From assembly GCA_023846275.1 (NCBI GenBank), contig JAIUJO010000610.1:7501-71500 (forward strand): DNA of 64,000 nt, in the 5' to 3' direction. Positions within the stretch are counted from its first letter, which is position 1. Each line of letters begins with the position of its first letter. Below are positions 52,373 through 62,922 of this stretch, in pieces. A program made the position numbers and the translations under genes. Under the pieces are notes generated by a model. It worked only from the letters and a program-made list of their open reading frames with translations, searched no databases and was not told the DNA's origin. This DNA comes from Vanilla planifolia (taxonomy: Eukaryota; Streptophyta; Magnoliopsida; Asparagales; Orchidaceae).

Positions 52373-52475
52373 ATCGGGTGCTTACCGTGTCGATAGCGTG
52401 TCGACAGCGCGTATCGGGTGCTTACCGTGTCGAAAGCGTGTTAACGGTGCGTAGTGGATTTTCACCGTGTCGGCC
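52373..52475 (+). repeat. 40-bp tandem repeat within the LTR
   Basis: Three starts at 52373, 52413 and 52453. The first two share ATCGGGTGCTTACCGTGTCG and a following AGCGTGT; the third is a diverged partial copy keeping CACCGTGTCGG. It lies just upstream of the TATA box, a typical place for enhancer-like repeats in LTR U3 regions. A regulatory role is inference. Confidence 0.85.
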
Positions 52476-52480
52476 AGAAA

Positions 52481-52487
52481 TATAAAA
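52481..52487 (+). promoter_or_regulatory. Putative TATA box of the LTR
   Basis: TATAAAA followed by CCCTCGCG lies about 490 bp into the element, at the end of the 40-bp repeat series. Position and sequence suit a plant LTR core promoter, with U3 upstream. Activity cannot be judged from sequence. Confidence 0.55.
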
Positions 52488-53090
52488 CCCTCGCGAAACG
52501 ATTAGGGTTTGTTCGACCGACCGATAGAGAGATTTTTCCGGCATACGGCGCGTGATTCCGGCGGCCTGGCAAGGGGCTTTTTGTGCCTGGAGATTCACGG
52601 GAACGCGGAGAGTCGATTGATACCGGATTCGTTCGGTGAGGAGCTGCGGCGAGCTGCGGACGAAGTTCACCGTCGCCGGCGTCGTTGAGGTAGGAAATTC
52701 GGTTTAAATTCGTTATTTAATAGAAAATTAAAAGCATGAAATATTTTGCTTAATGAAAACGAGCATGTGGATGAAAAAAATTCGGATTTAATTGAACGCT
52801 ATTCGGTATCTTTTGCAATTTCGGAATTTCTGGAATATTTCCCATTTCGCCGAAAAATTTGTTAATGCTTAGGAGCATGTTAGGAAATTTTTCTCCTTGT
52901 TCGCAGTCGCCGGAAATCGACGGAAGGATCGTACTAGTCGGCGGTGGCGGCGGCTAGGGTTTCGCGGGCGCCGGGCGGAGGAAGGAGATGGATTAGGATT
53001 AGTTAATTAGTTAATAATTAATCGTAAATTAATTAATTAACAATCATTAACTGAAATTGACGAGGATAGAGAGAAGCGGAAGGATTTATA

Positions 53091-53290
53091 ATTCGGAAAT
53101 TAATTCCGAATTTACGGAAATGATTTATTTAATTTTAATGCGGCGCGGAAGAGGAAAAACGGGAAAATTTAATTCGGAAATTTAATCCGAATTTTCGGAA
53201 AATAATTTGCAGAATATTTAATTCGGAAATTAATCCAAATTTTTGGAAAAAGGACATAAGTGGAATTTAAATTCGGAAACTATTCCGAAT
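53091..53290. repeat. Dispersed ATTCGGAAA / TCCGAAT motifs in the LTR
   Basis: ATTCGGAAA occurs at 53091, 53172, 53221 and 53271. Each is followed after a few bases by TTCCGAAT or a close variant, so every copy is itself a short inverted repeat. Spacings are 81, 49 and 50 bp. The context is AT-rich, in contrast with the GC-rich 5' part of the element. Confidence 0.75.
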
Positions 53291-53760
53291 TGCAAAAAAA
53301 TGGATAAAGACGGAAATTGATTACGGAATTTAAAAATTTCCTGAAGTAGGGAAAAATGTTATCAGTGACGACAGTACAGTTGAAAACAGTCATACAGAGG
53401 TAAGGTACATAGATGCTACCAGAACAGTCAGTAACTGGTATAGTTGTATTGCTTGGATGGCAAAGGGCATGGATTGAGTCAGTTTACTCAGTGTTGGCAT
53501 ATTTTAAGGATTGGCATACTGGACCGGACTACTATAGACCCTATATGATGTTTTAGGGTAGTTGTGGTAGGTAACTGTGCGGTTCAGACTTAGCTTCCAC
53601 AGTATACATGTGGACTGGTATGCGCCTTGTCGTACCTGGACATATGTTGCCGGATCTTGGAGTTAGAGATTGGCAATGACTGTAGGGGCGTGAGCTTCTA
53701 TGGAAGTTGTTGGTAGAGGACTCTTTGGGACGGTGGTTGAGTCGATCTCTCCTGGTCCAT

Positions 53761-53868
53761 GTGTGTAGGCCTGCGCGCCTGAGGGTGGCAGGGGTGTCTC
53801 GCAGTGGCTAGCCAAGTGTGTAGGTCTGCGTGCCTTAGGGTGGCAAGGGTGTCTCACGTTGGCTAGAG
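53761..53868. repeat. 55-bp tandem pair within the LTR
   Basis: GTGTGTAGG, then CTGCG, then GGGTGGCA, GGGTGTCTC and TGGCTAG occur in the same order from 53761 and from 53816. There are only scattered differences. No function is apparent. Confidence 0.9.
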
Positions 53869-54838
53869 ATTTTGTGACTGGATCTGTCTATAGTCTCCAG
53901 GAGATTGATTGACGAGAGACGCTGCGGTGTCGGGTGCTTAGGCACCATGCGTGTTTCGAGATGGGCGTTCCCACTGGCACGCTACCTGGAAGCCCAGAGG
54001 AGAGCTACTCTGGTGTGACTGGGGGTGACTATGGTTGGTCGGAGTCTGGGACTGAGAGTGCCTATCCACCATACATTGTTATGCTGTATTCCTATATTTT
54101 TGCTATTATCCTTCTCTTGCATGTGAGTTTTACTAGCTGTCTTTCCTACTGGGCGTAGCTCATTCCTGTGTTACATATTTCAGTGGCTCGGCAGACTTGA
54201 CGCTACCTGATTAGGTGGGATCGTGGTCAGCAGGCTTGTGGAGGATATCTGATTTGTGATTGTCTGAGATATTCTGGTTAGTTGATTGTTGTTGTTGGAT
54301 GTATTTAATGAGATTGTTATTCTCATATGTCATGTAATATGTGAGGGTAATTCTGACTTATGTTTCTGGTTGGATAATGTTACACTTGTTGGACTTGGAT
54401 CTTATTCTTGTGATGTAGTTTCATTCACTGTTTTATTTTATTGTCTTGGAGTATGGTGTGTGGAGTGCCATATTTTATTGTGGATGTTATATATCTTTTT
54501 GTTTGATGGTGAGGTCATTACATGACTATGGAACTTAACATTGGGGGTTCAGACTTCTATTAGACCGGTTCTCCTATCGGTATGGGTTAGGAGTATTGGG
54601 TCTAGTAGGAGTAACATTGCGCGAGTCCATCTGTTAATTCAGGAGTCATGAACCTGATTTGACGGTGTACCCGGGAGATGGGATCCACATTGTTAAGGAA
54701 AGTAGGTGTGTAATGATGTGTTATATCTTATGTTTTTCGTAGGCTACTCAGGTTGGTATGGGACGATCTGAGCTGTCTATATGCAAAAAAAAAAAAAAAT
54801 TTATGCCAAAATCAGCCTAGAAAATATGGGGTGTAACA

Positions 54839-54843
54839 TTACT
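54839..54843. repeat. Right target-site duplication (TTACT) of the LTR
   Basis: TTACT directly follows the terminal ACA of the element and continues into CTACTCTAACC. It matches 51990-51994 exactly. Confidence 0.9.
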
Positions 54844-56034
54844 CTACTCTAACCTTATCTAAGCAAGCTTAACCTAACTCTACTCTACTCTATTCTACCT
54901 TATTCTATTCTACTCTACTTTTAACTTAGCCTACCTTAGCCTAACCTTGCTATACTAAACTTAACTCTACTCTACTCTACTCCACTCTACTATACTCTAC
55001 TATGGCATAACCTAGCCTAGCTTACTCTAGCCTAGCTTAGCCTAGCCTACCCTAACTCTACACTAAATTACTCTACTTTACTCAACTCCAATCTATTCTA
55101 TTCTACTCTGCTCTATTCTAACTTACCTTAACCTGGGCAAACCCAACCTTACCCTATTGTGCTTTACTATACTCTTCTCTAGTGTAGCTTATCCTAGCCT
55201 ATCTTAGCCTTGCTCTACTCTACTCTACTTTGGTCTGCTCTATTTTTCTTCGCTTTACTCTTCTCTTCTCTCTTAACTCTACTGTACTTTGCTCTATAAT
55301 ATTCTACTTTGCTCTGCTCTACTCTACTATGCTCTACTCTAACCTCATCTTCTCTACTTTGTAATACCCTACTCAACTATACTCTACTAAACTTTAATCT
55401 AGCCTAGTTTATCATTACCTAGCCTAAATTAGCCTAACCTTGCTCTGCTCTACTCTACTCTACTCTACCCTTACTCTACTCTACCCTACTCTACATTACA
55501 TTACTCTACTACAGCCTAGCCTAACTTAACTCATGTCTATTTTACTCTTCGTTACTCCACTTTAATCTACTATGTTCTTTTTTACTCTACTCTAACTTAG
55601 CAAACCCTATCCTAGCCTAACCTTGCTCTACTCTACTATACTCTACTCTACTCAACTCTACTATACTCTACTCTAGCCTAGCCTAGCCTAGCTTAGCTTA
55701 GCCTAACCTAGCTCTACTCTACTCTACTCTACTCTGCTCTGCTCTACTCTGCTCTGCTCTTCTCTACTCTACTCTATTCTATCATAGCTTAGCCTACCCT
55801 AGCCAAGCCTAACCTAGCTATACTATACTCTACTCCACTATACTTTACTCTGCTCTACTCATGCCTAGCCTAGCCTATCTCTTAACCTTACTCTACTCTT
55901 CTTTACTCTGTTCTATTATACTCTACATTAATCTACACTACTTTACACTAACTTTGTCTAACCCAACATAGCCTAATCTAGCACTACTCTACTCTAATAT
56001 ACTATACTCTAAGTTAGTTGAACCAAGTTCTACT
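54839..56034. repeat. ~1.2-kb higher-order repeat, copy B
   Basis: A 1,196-bp unit measured from the LTR insertion point to its equivalent in the next copy. It opens with CTCTAACCTTATCTAAGC (copy C: CTCTAACCTTGTCTAAGC). It then carries AGCCTAGCTTACTCTAGCC, AACCCAACCTTACC, TTTGTAATACCCTACTC (55368), TTAACTCATGTCTA (55526) and GTTGAACCAAG (56017). Every mark recurs in C about 1,215-1,232 bp later, except the last, where C has diverged. Confidence 0.85.
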
Positions 56035-57190
56035 TTACTCTACTCTAACCTTGTCTAAGCATGCTTAACCTAGCTTTACTTTACTCTACTCTACTTTACC
56101 CTATTCTATTTTACTCTACCATAAATTAGCCTAGCCTAGCCTAGCCTAACCTAACCTTGCTCTACAATACTTAACATAACACTACTCTACTCTACTCTAC
56201 TCTACTTTATTATACTCTATCTACTCCACTCTACTCTACTCTGCAATCGCCAAACCTAGCCTAGCTTACTCTAGCCTAGCATAGCCTAGCCTAACCTAGC
56301 TCTATATTAAATTACTTTATTATACTCTACTCCAATCTACTCTACTCTATTCTAACTTAGCTTAACCTTGGCTAACCCAACCTTACCTTATTGTGCTCTA
56401 TTATACTCTTCTCTAGTCTAGCCTATCTTAGCCTATCTTAGCATAGTTATACTCTACTCTACTTTGCTCTACTTTATTTTTCTCTTCTTTGCTCTGCTAT
56501 TCTCCATTCTACTCTGTTGTACTTTGCTCAGGACTGCTCTGCTCTACTCTACTAATCTTTACTCTATCCTGCTCTTCTCTACTTTGTAATACCCTACTCG
56601 ATTATACTCTACTCTATCTAGCCTAGTTTAGCCTTACCTAGCCTAGATTAGCCTAACCTTGCTCTACTCTACTCGACTCTACTCTACTCTACTTTACTCT
56701 ACTCCACTCTACCCTACTCTACATTACATTACTCTACTATAGCTAGCCTAACCTAACTTAACTCATGTCTACTTTACTCTTCTCTACTCCACTCTAATCT
56801 AGTATATTCTTTTTTACTTTACTCTAACTTAGCAGATTCCTAACCTAGCCTAACCTTGCTCTACTTTACTCTACTCAACTCTAATGTACCCTACTCTAGC
56901 CTTGCTTAGCTTAACTTAGCTTACCCTGACCTAGCTCTACTATACTCTGCTCTACTCTACTCTGCTCAACTCTACTCTACTCTTCTCTACTCTACTCTAC
57001 CAACATAGTTTAGCCTACCTTAGCCATGCTTAACCTAGTTGTACTCTACTATACTCTACTCTACTTTACTCTACTCTTCTTATTCCTAGCTAGCATATCT
57101 AACCTTGCTCTACACTTCTTTAATCTTCTCTACTCTACTCTACAATAACTTTGTCATGCTCAACATAGCCTAACCTAGCTCTACTCTATT
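56035..57190. repeat. ~1.2-kb higher-order repeat, copy C
   Basis: Collinear with copy B: CTCTAACCTTGTCTAAGC at the start, TTTGTAATACCCTACTC at 56583, TTAACTCATGTCTAC at 56758, then TTCTTTTTTACTTTAC and CAACATAGCCTAACC. Similarity is lost near 57190, where TTTTTCTTAGCCTTGCATTG replaces the expected GTTGAACCAAG end, so the array stops here. The start of copy C also preserves an uninterrupted version of the LTR target site. Confidence 0.82.
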
Positions 57191-58670
57191 ATATTTTTCT
57201 TAGCCTTGCATTGCCTAACCAAATTCAACTCTGTTTTACTATGCTATACTCTACACTTCTCTACTCTGCTCTACTCTACTCTACTCTACTCTATTATACT
57301 CTTCTCTGATCTAATCTACATTGCTCTACTGTACTCTATCCTAGCTCTACTATACTCTTGTCTACTCTGCTCTACACTTGTCTACTCTTGCCAAGCATAC
57401 CCCTAGCCTGGCCTAACCTAGCTCTACTCTACTTTATGTTACTCTACTTTACTCTACTCTACTCTAACTTTACTTAGCCTATCTTACCTTAGCTCCACTC
57501 TACTCTACTCCACCCTACTCTACTCTAGACTAGCCTGGCCTAGCCTAAGATAGGCTAATATAGCCTAGCCAAGCCTAACTTAGAACTACTCTTCTCTGCT
57601 CAACTTTGCTTTACTTTGCTCTTCTCTGCTCTGCTTTACTGAGCTCTACTTTGCTTTGTTCCACTTTTTTATTTTCCACTCTACTCTACTCTACTCTACT
57701 CTGCTCTACTCTGCTCTACTCTACTCTACTCTACTCTAGCTTTCTTTAGCGAAACCTAGCCTAACCTAACCTGGCTCTAATATACTCTACTCTACTTTAA
57801 TCTAGTATAGCCTAACCCAACCCAACCTAGCTTTGATTAACCTAACTCTACTCTACTCTGTACTAACTCTACTATACTATACTCTACTATACTCTATTAC
57901 CCTATAATCTACTCTACTCTACTCTACTCTAAAAAGGCCTAGCCTAACTTAACCTAGCTTAGCCTAATCTTGTTTTACTTTACTCTATTATACTCTATTC
58001 TATTTTACTCTATTCTACTTTGCTCTATTATGTTCTACTCTGCCCTACTCTAATTTGCTCTTCTCTGCTTTATTTTGCTCTACTCTACTTTGCTCTTCTC
58101 TGCTCTGTTCTACTCTAACCTAGCATAGCCATCCTAGCCTACCTAGCTCTACTCTACTCTAGCCTTGCCTAGCCAAACCTAGCCAAGACTAGCCTAACCT
58201 AGCTCTACTCTATTCTGCTCTACTCAACTCTACTCTACTATACAATACTCTTCTCTACTCTACTCTACTCTTACCTAACCTAGCTAGTCGAACCTAACCT
58301 TGCTCTACTCTACTCTACTCTACAGCAACCTAGCATAGCCTAGCCAAGGTTAATCTTGCTCTTTTCTACTCTACTCTACTCTACTCTACTACACCCTACT
58401 CTACTCTACTCTTCTTTATTCTACTCTATATTAGTCTACTTTAGCTTAGCTTAGCCTAACCTAGCTAGCTTAGTCTAACCTAACTCTACTTTGCTCTACT
58501 TTGCTCTTCTCTGCCCTACTCTACTCCACTTTACTTTAACTTAGCATAGCCTAGCCTACCCTAACATAGTTTTACTTTACTTCAATCAACCGTAGCCTAG
58601 CCTTGCTTAGCTTAAGCTATCCTTGACTGACCTTGCTCTACTCTACTCTACTTTGCTCTACTCTACTCTA

Positions 58671-58730
58671 CTCTATTCTATTATACTCTACTCTACTCTA
58701 CTCTATTCTATTATACTCTACTCTATTCTA
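58671..58730. repeat. 30-bp tandem pair
   Basis: CTCTATTCTATTATACTC begins at 58671 and again at 58701. The 30-bp period equals six pentamers and the unit holds no seam. Confidence 0.88.
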
Positions 58731-58949
58731 TTTTGCTTTGCTCTACTTTGCTCTACTCTGCTATGCTCTACTCTACTCTTCTCTACTCTACCATACCCTA
58801 TTGAAAACTAGCCTAGTTTAGTTTAACCTAATCTAACCTCAACTAGCCCATTTGAGCCTTACTTTAGTCTACTCTACTTTATCCCACTCTAGCCTAGCTA
58901 AGCCTAACATAGCCTTAAGCAACTCTACTCTACTCTACTCTACTCTATT

Positions 58950-61900
58950 ATGCTCTATCCTCGTCTAGCCTCGCTTAGCTTAGTCTTGCCTAACCTAACC
59001 TAACCTAACCTCACCTAGCTTAGCCTTATTCTACTCTACTCTACTCCACTAAACTCTATTCTATTCTACCCTAGCATAGCTAAGGCTAACTTAGCTATAT
59101 ACAACTCTACTCTACTCTAGCCTAACATAACCTATCTTAACCTGGCCTATCCTGACCAACCTAGCCTAGCCTAACCCTATTATACTCTACTCTACCCTAC
59201 TTTACTCTTCTATAGCCTAGCCTTGCATAGCCTAACCTCGCTTAGTCTAGTGTAGTCTTGCTCTGTTATGCTTTACTCTGTTATACTCTACTATATTTTA
59301 CTATACTCTAGCCTACTTAATCCTAACTTAGCTCTATGCTACTCCACTCTACTTTATTCTACTCTAACCTAACCTTGCCTAGCCTAGTCTAACCTAACTT
59401 AACCTAGCCTAGCCCTGCCTAACTATAATCTACTCTACCCTACTCTAGTCTAGTCTACACTAGACTAGCTTAGCCTTGCCTTACCCTAATCTACTCTATT
59501 TTATTTTACTCTAGCCTAGCTAAGCTTAACATAGGTCTCTCCTACTTTACTCTACCTTATGCTACTCTTACCTAGCTGAGCCTTACATATCCTAACCTAA
59601 CTTATCCTTATCGAGCCTAACCTTGCCTTACTCCACTCTACTCTATTATATTTATTCTAGTCTAGCCTATTTAAGCCTAACTTAGCTTTATACTACTCTA
59701 CTCTACCTTACTCTACTCTAGCCTAACTTAGCCTATCCATAACCAACCTTACTATACTCTACTTTACTATACTCTACTATACTCTACTCTACTTTACTCT
59801 ACTCTACTCTACTCTAGCTTTGCCTAGCCTAACTTAGCCTAGCTTAATCCAACCTATCCTAGCCTAGCTTAGCCTAGCCTAACTTAGCTTAACATATCCT
59901 AACCAAACCTCCCTAGCTCTATGGTACTCTACTCTACCCTAACAAAACCTAGCCTAGCCAAACCTAGCCATACTATACTCTACTTTACCCAAATCTATTC
60001 TACTCTACTCTAGCCTATCCTAATATCACCTAGGCTCTACTCTCCTTTATTATACTCTATTAAACTCAACTCTATTTTTATTCTTCTCAAGCCTTGCTAA
60101 GCGTAACTTAGATCTATGCTACATTACTCTACTCTATTCTACTGTAGCCTAACCTAACCTAGCCTAGCCTAACTTAGCCTAGGCTTATTATACTCTAACT
60201 TACTCTACTTTAATTTACTTTGGAATAGCCAAACCTAGCCTAGCCTAACATAACATAACTTAGCCTAACCTAAACCTATCCTCACAGAGGCTTTACTCAA
60301 CTTTGCTTTATTCTCTCTGCTCTGCTCTACTCTGCTCTACTCTGCTCTACTCTGATCTACTCTCCTCTACTCTGCTCTACTCTATAATGCTATGCTCTAC
60401 AGAGGTCCACTCTGCTCGATTCGATTTTATTCTACTTTGCTCTACTATACTTTGCTCTTCTCTACTACACTCTACTCTATTATGCTCTACTGAACTCTAC
60501 TCTACTCAACTACACTCTACTCTACTCTATCCTACCCTAATCTAACCTAGCTTATCCTATCCAAGCCAAGGCTAGGCTAGGCTAGCCTAGCATCACCTAA
60601 CCTAGCCTAGCCTTACCTTACTCTACCCTACTCTACTCTATTTTATTCTACTCTAGCCTAGCTAAGCCAAACTTAGCTTTATGCTGCTCTACTCTATCTT
60701 TCTCTATTCTAGTCTAACTTAGCCTAGCCTAGCCTGGCATAGCCTTACCCAACCTTACTATACTCTACTCTACTCTACTCTACTATACTCTATTCTACTC
60801 TACTCTTTCTTAGCCATGCCTAACCTAGCCTAAACATACCTAGCCTAGCCAAGCGTAACATAGCCTAACCTAGCCAACCTTAGCCTATCCTAACCTATCC
60901 AAACCTTACATTGCTAAGCTTAGCCTAGCTATATTCTACTCTACTCTACTCAACTCTACTCTACTTTATTCTACTCTAGCTTAGCTAAGCCTAACTTAGC
61001 TCTGTGCTCCTCTACTATACTCTACTCTACATTAGCTTAACTTATCCTAGCCTAGCCTAACATAACATAGCCAAGGCTTATGATACTCTACTCTACTAAA
61101 CTCTATTCTACTCTACTCTACTCTACTCAAGCTTAGCCTAAACTAACTGAACCTCACAAAGCCTAGCCTAACTTTACTCTACTCTACTTTACTCTACTAT
61201 ACTTTATTTTGTTAAACTCTAGCCTAGTTAAGCCTATCTTAACTCTATGCTACTCTTCTCTATTTTAATCTACATTAAGCTAACTTAGCCTTGCTAAGCC
61301 TAGCTTAGTCTAACCTAGCCATAGCCAAACATAGCCTAATCATACTATGCTCTACTTGACCCTACTATAATCTACTCCACTCTAGCCTAACCTAGCCTAG
61401 CCTTGCCTAGCCTTGCCTAACCTTGCTTAGCTTAACCTAGCCTAGCCTTACTACACTCTATTTTATTCTAATCTAGCCTAATGAGGCCTAACTTAGCTTT
61501 ATACTACTCAACTTTATCCTACTCTAGCCTATCTTAGCCTAAGCTAGCTTAGCTAACCTAGCTTTACTATACTCTACTCTACTCGACCCTACTTTACTCT
61601 ACTCTACTCTACTCAACTCCAGCTTAGCTTAGGCTACCCTAGTCTAGCCTAACCTACCCTAGCCTAGTCTGGCCTCGTCTATCTTAGACTATGCCAGCCT
61701 AACCTATCGAAACCTAACCTTATTTAACCTATCTTAGCCTTACTTTACTCTTCTCTACTCTACTCTACACTACTCTACTCCACTCTATCTTATTTTAGTC
61801 TTGCATAGCTAAGCCTAACTTGTCTTTATGCTACTCTAGTCTACTCCACTCTGGCCAAACCTAGCTTAGCCAAACATAGCCTAACCTTGCCAAGCCTAGC
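58950..61900. repeat. Higher-order array of the ~230-bp unit, array 2
   Basis: The same phrase as at 20.05-22.15 kb (GCTAAGCCTAACTTAGC followed by TCTATGCTACTC) has cores near 59088, 59325, 59528, 59679, 60105, 60670, 60993, 61237, 61490 and 61817. Spacings fall mostly at 200-250 or about 325 bp, with two larger gaps where the phrase has decayed. Strings shared with array 1 include GCTCCTCTACTATACTCTAC (61005 here, 21347 there) and AGGCTTATTATACTCTA (60181 here, 21413 there). Order within the unit is preserved, so the arrays share a common ancestor. Confidence 0.78.
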
Positions 61901-62616
61901 CTTGTCTTGCTATACTCTACTTTAACCTACTCTATTCTACTCCAGTCTTGCTTAGCTTAGCCTCACCTAGGCTCTACTCTACTCTGCTCTGTCTGCTCGA
62001 CTTTGCTCTTCTCTACTCTGCTTTATTCTTCTCTGTTATACTCTACTCTTCTCTTCTCTACACTGCTCTGCTCTACTATACTCTGCTCTACTCTACTTTG
62101 CTTTGCCCAACTTTATGTTGCTCTACTCTACTCTATTATACTATACTCTACTCTAGCCTAGCTTAGCCTATCCTAGCCTAACTAAGCTCTACTCTACCAT
62201 ACTATATTATACTGTACTCATCTCTACTCTAGCCTAGCCTAGCCTACCTTAACCTAGTCTAGCATAACCTACCCTAACCAAACCTAGCTTTACTTTACTC
62301 TACTCTACTCTACTCTAGCCTCACCTAGCCTAGCAATGACTAACTTAGCTCTACTCTAATCTACCTCAACTCTAGCCTAACCTAACTTAGCTCTGCTCTA
62401 CTTTACTCTATTTTTCTCTACTCTACTTTGATATTCTGACTCTGATGTTCTCTACTATACTCTATTATACTCTAGCTTAGCCTAGCCTAATCTAGCTCTA
62501 CTCTACTCTACTCTACTTTACTCAGCTCTACTCTAGCCTAGCTTATCTTAGCCTAATTTAGCCTAGCTTAGCCTAGCCTAACCTAGCTCTACTCTACTCT
62601 ACTCTACACTACTCTA

Positions 62617-62654
62617 AACTAAGTTCCCTAATAGGGGACTCAATATAGGGACTA
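62617..62654. other. Non-satellite islet with imperfect palindrome
   Basis: AAGTTCCCTAATAGGGGACT, followed by CAATATAGGGACTAC, interrupts the pentamers. AGTTCCCTA and TAGGGGACT form an imperfect inverted repeat, and TAGGGACT recurs directly. The flanks are ordinary CTCTA. It may be the footprint of a small DNA element or filler DNA; too short to classify. Confidence 0.6.
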
Positions 62655-62840
62655 CTTTACTCTACTCTACTCTACTTTGACATAGCCTATCCTATCTAGC
62701 TCAACTTTACTATAGTTTAGCCATCCTTAGTCTAGCCTATCCAAATCTAGCTCAGCTCTACTCTACTTTGCTTTGCTTTACTCTACTCTACTCAACTCTA
62801 TTATACTCTTCTCTACTTTACTCATCTTTTGTACTATACT

Positions 62841-62922
62841 CTAACCTAACCTAGTTCTACTCTACTCTACTCTAGCATAGCCTAACCTAACCTAGTTCTA
62901 CTCTACTATACTCTATTCTCTC
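62841..62922. repeat. 41-bp tandem pair spanning a seam
   Basis: AACCTAACCTAGTTCTACTC occurs at 62843 and 62884. The 41-bp unit contains one full cycle (CCTAA run, seam CCTAGTTC, CTCTA run) and is eight pentamers plus one base long. Confidence 0.85.

Larger units (their letters stand above)
51995..54838 (+). mobile_element. Solo LTR of a Ty3/Gypsy-like plant retrotransposon
   Basis: The 2,844-bp element starts TGTTATACCC and ends GGGTGTAACA, a near-perfect terminal inverted pair with canonical TG...CA. It is flanked by an exact TTACT duplication and sits in otherwise continuous satellite. A TATA box at 52481 gives the + orientation. Internal parts are a 40-bp tandem repeat, a series of ATTCGGAAAT motifs, a 55-bp tandem pair and a poly-A tract (54785-54799). 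No second LTR, primer-binding site, polypurine tract or gag-pol sequence adjoins it, so it is a solo LTR, the usual product of recombination between two LTRs. Length and ends resemble the long LTRs of some plant Ty3/Gypsy lineages (Tekay/Del type is one candidate); without internal coding sequence the lineage is uncertain. The intact duplication and the many CpGs suggest it is fairly young. Short open frames inside it resemble no known protein. Confidence 0.88.

Noticed and set aside
52422-54525. Four short open frames of 64-82 residues inside the LTR
   Set aside because: They are on mixed strands, resemble no known protein, and lie in LTR sequence that normally encodes none.
51995-54838. A complete LTR retrotransposon or a DNA transposon
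   Set aside because: There is only one terminal repeat copy and no internal coding region, and the TG...CA ends with 5-bp duplication fit an LTR, not a DNA transposon.
58990-59020. CCTAACCTAACCTAACC runs as telomere repeat (TTAGG type)
   Set aside because: Runs are only a few units long, always mixed with CCTAG and CTCTA, occur in the interior throughout the array, and TTAGG is an arthropod telomere motif while the LTR looks plant-like. They are a state of the pentamer satellite.
6122-62166. Many 60-110-residue open frames made of Leu-Tyr-Ser-Thr repeats on the plus strand
   Set aside because: CTCTA runs encode a repeating LLYST pattern in all three frames and end wherever CCTAG or CCTAA blocks bring stops; this is expected from the satellite and not evidence of genes.
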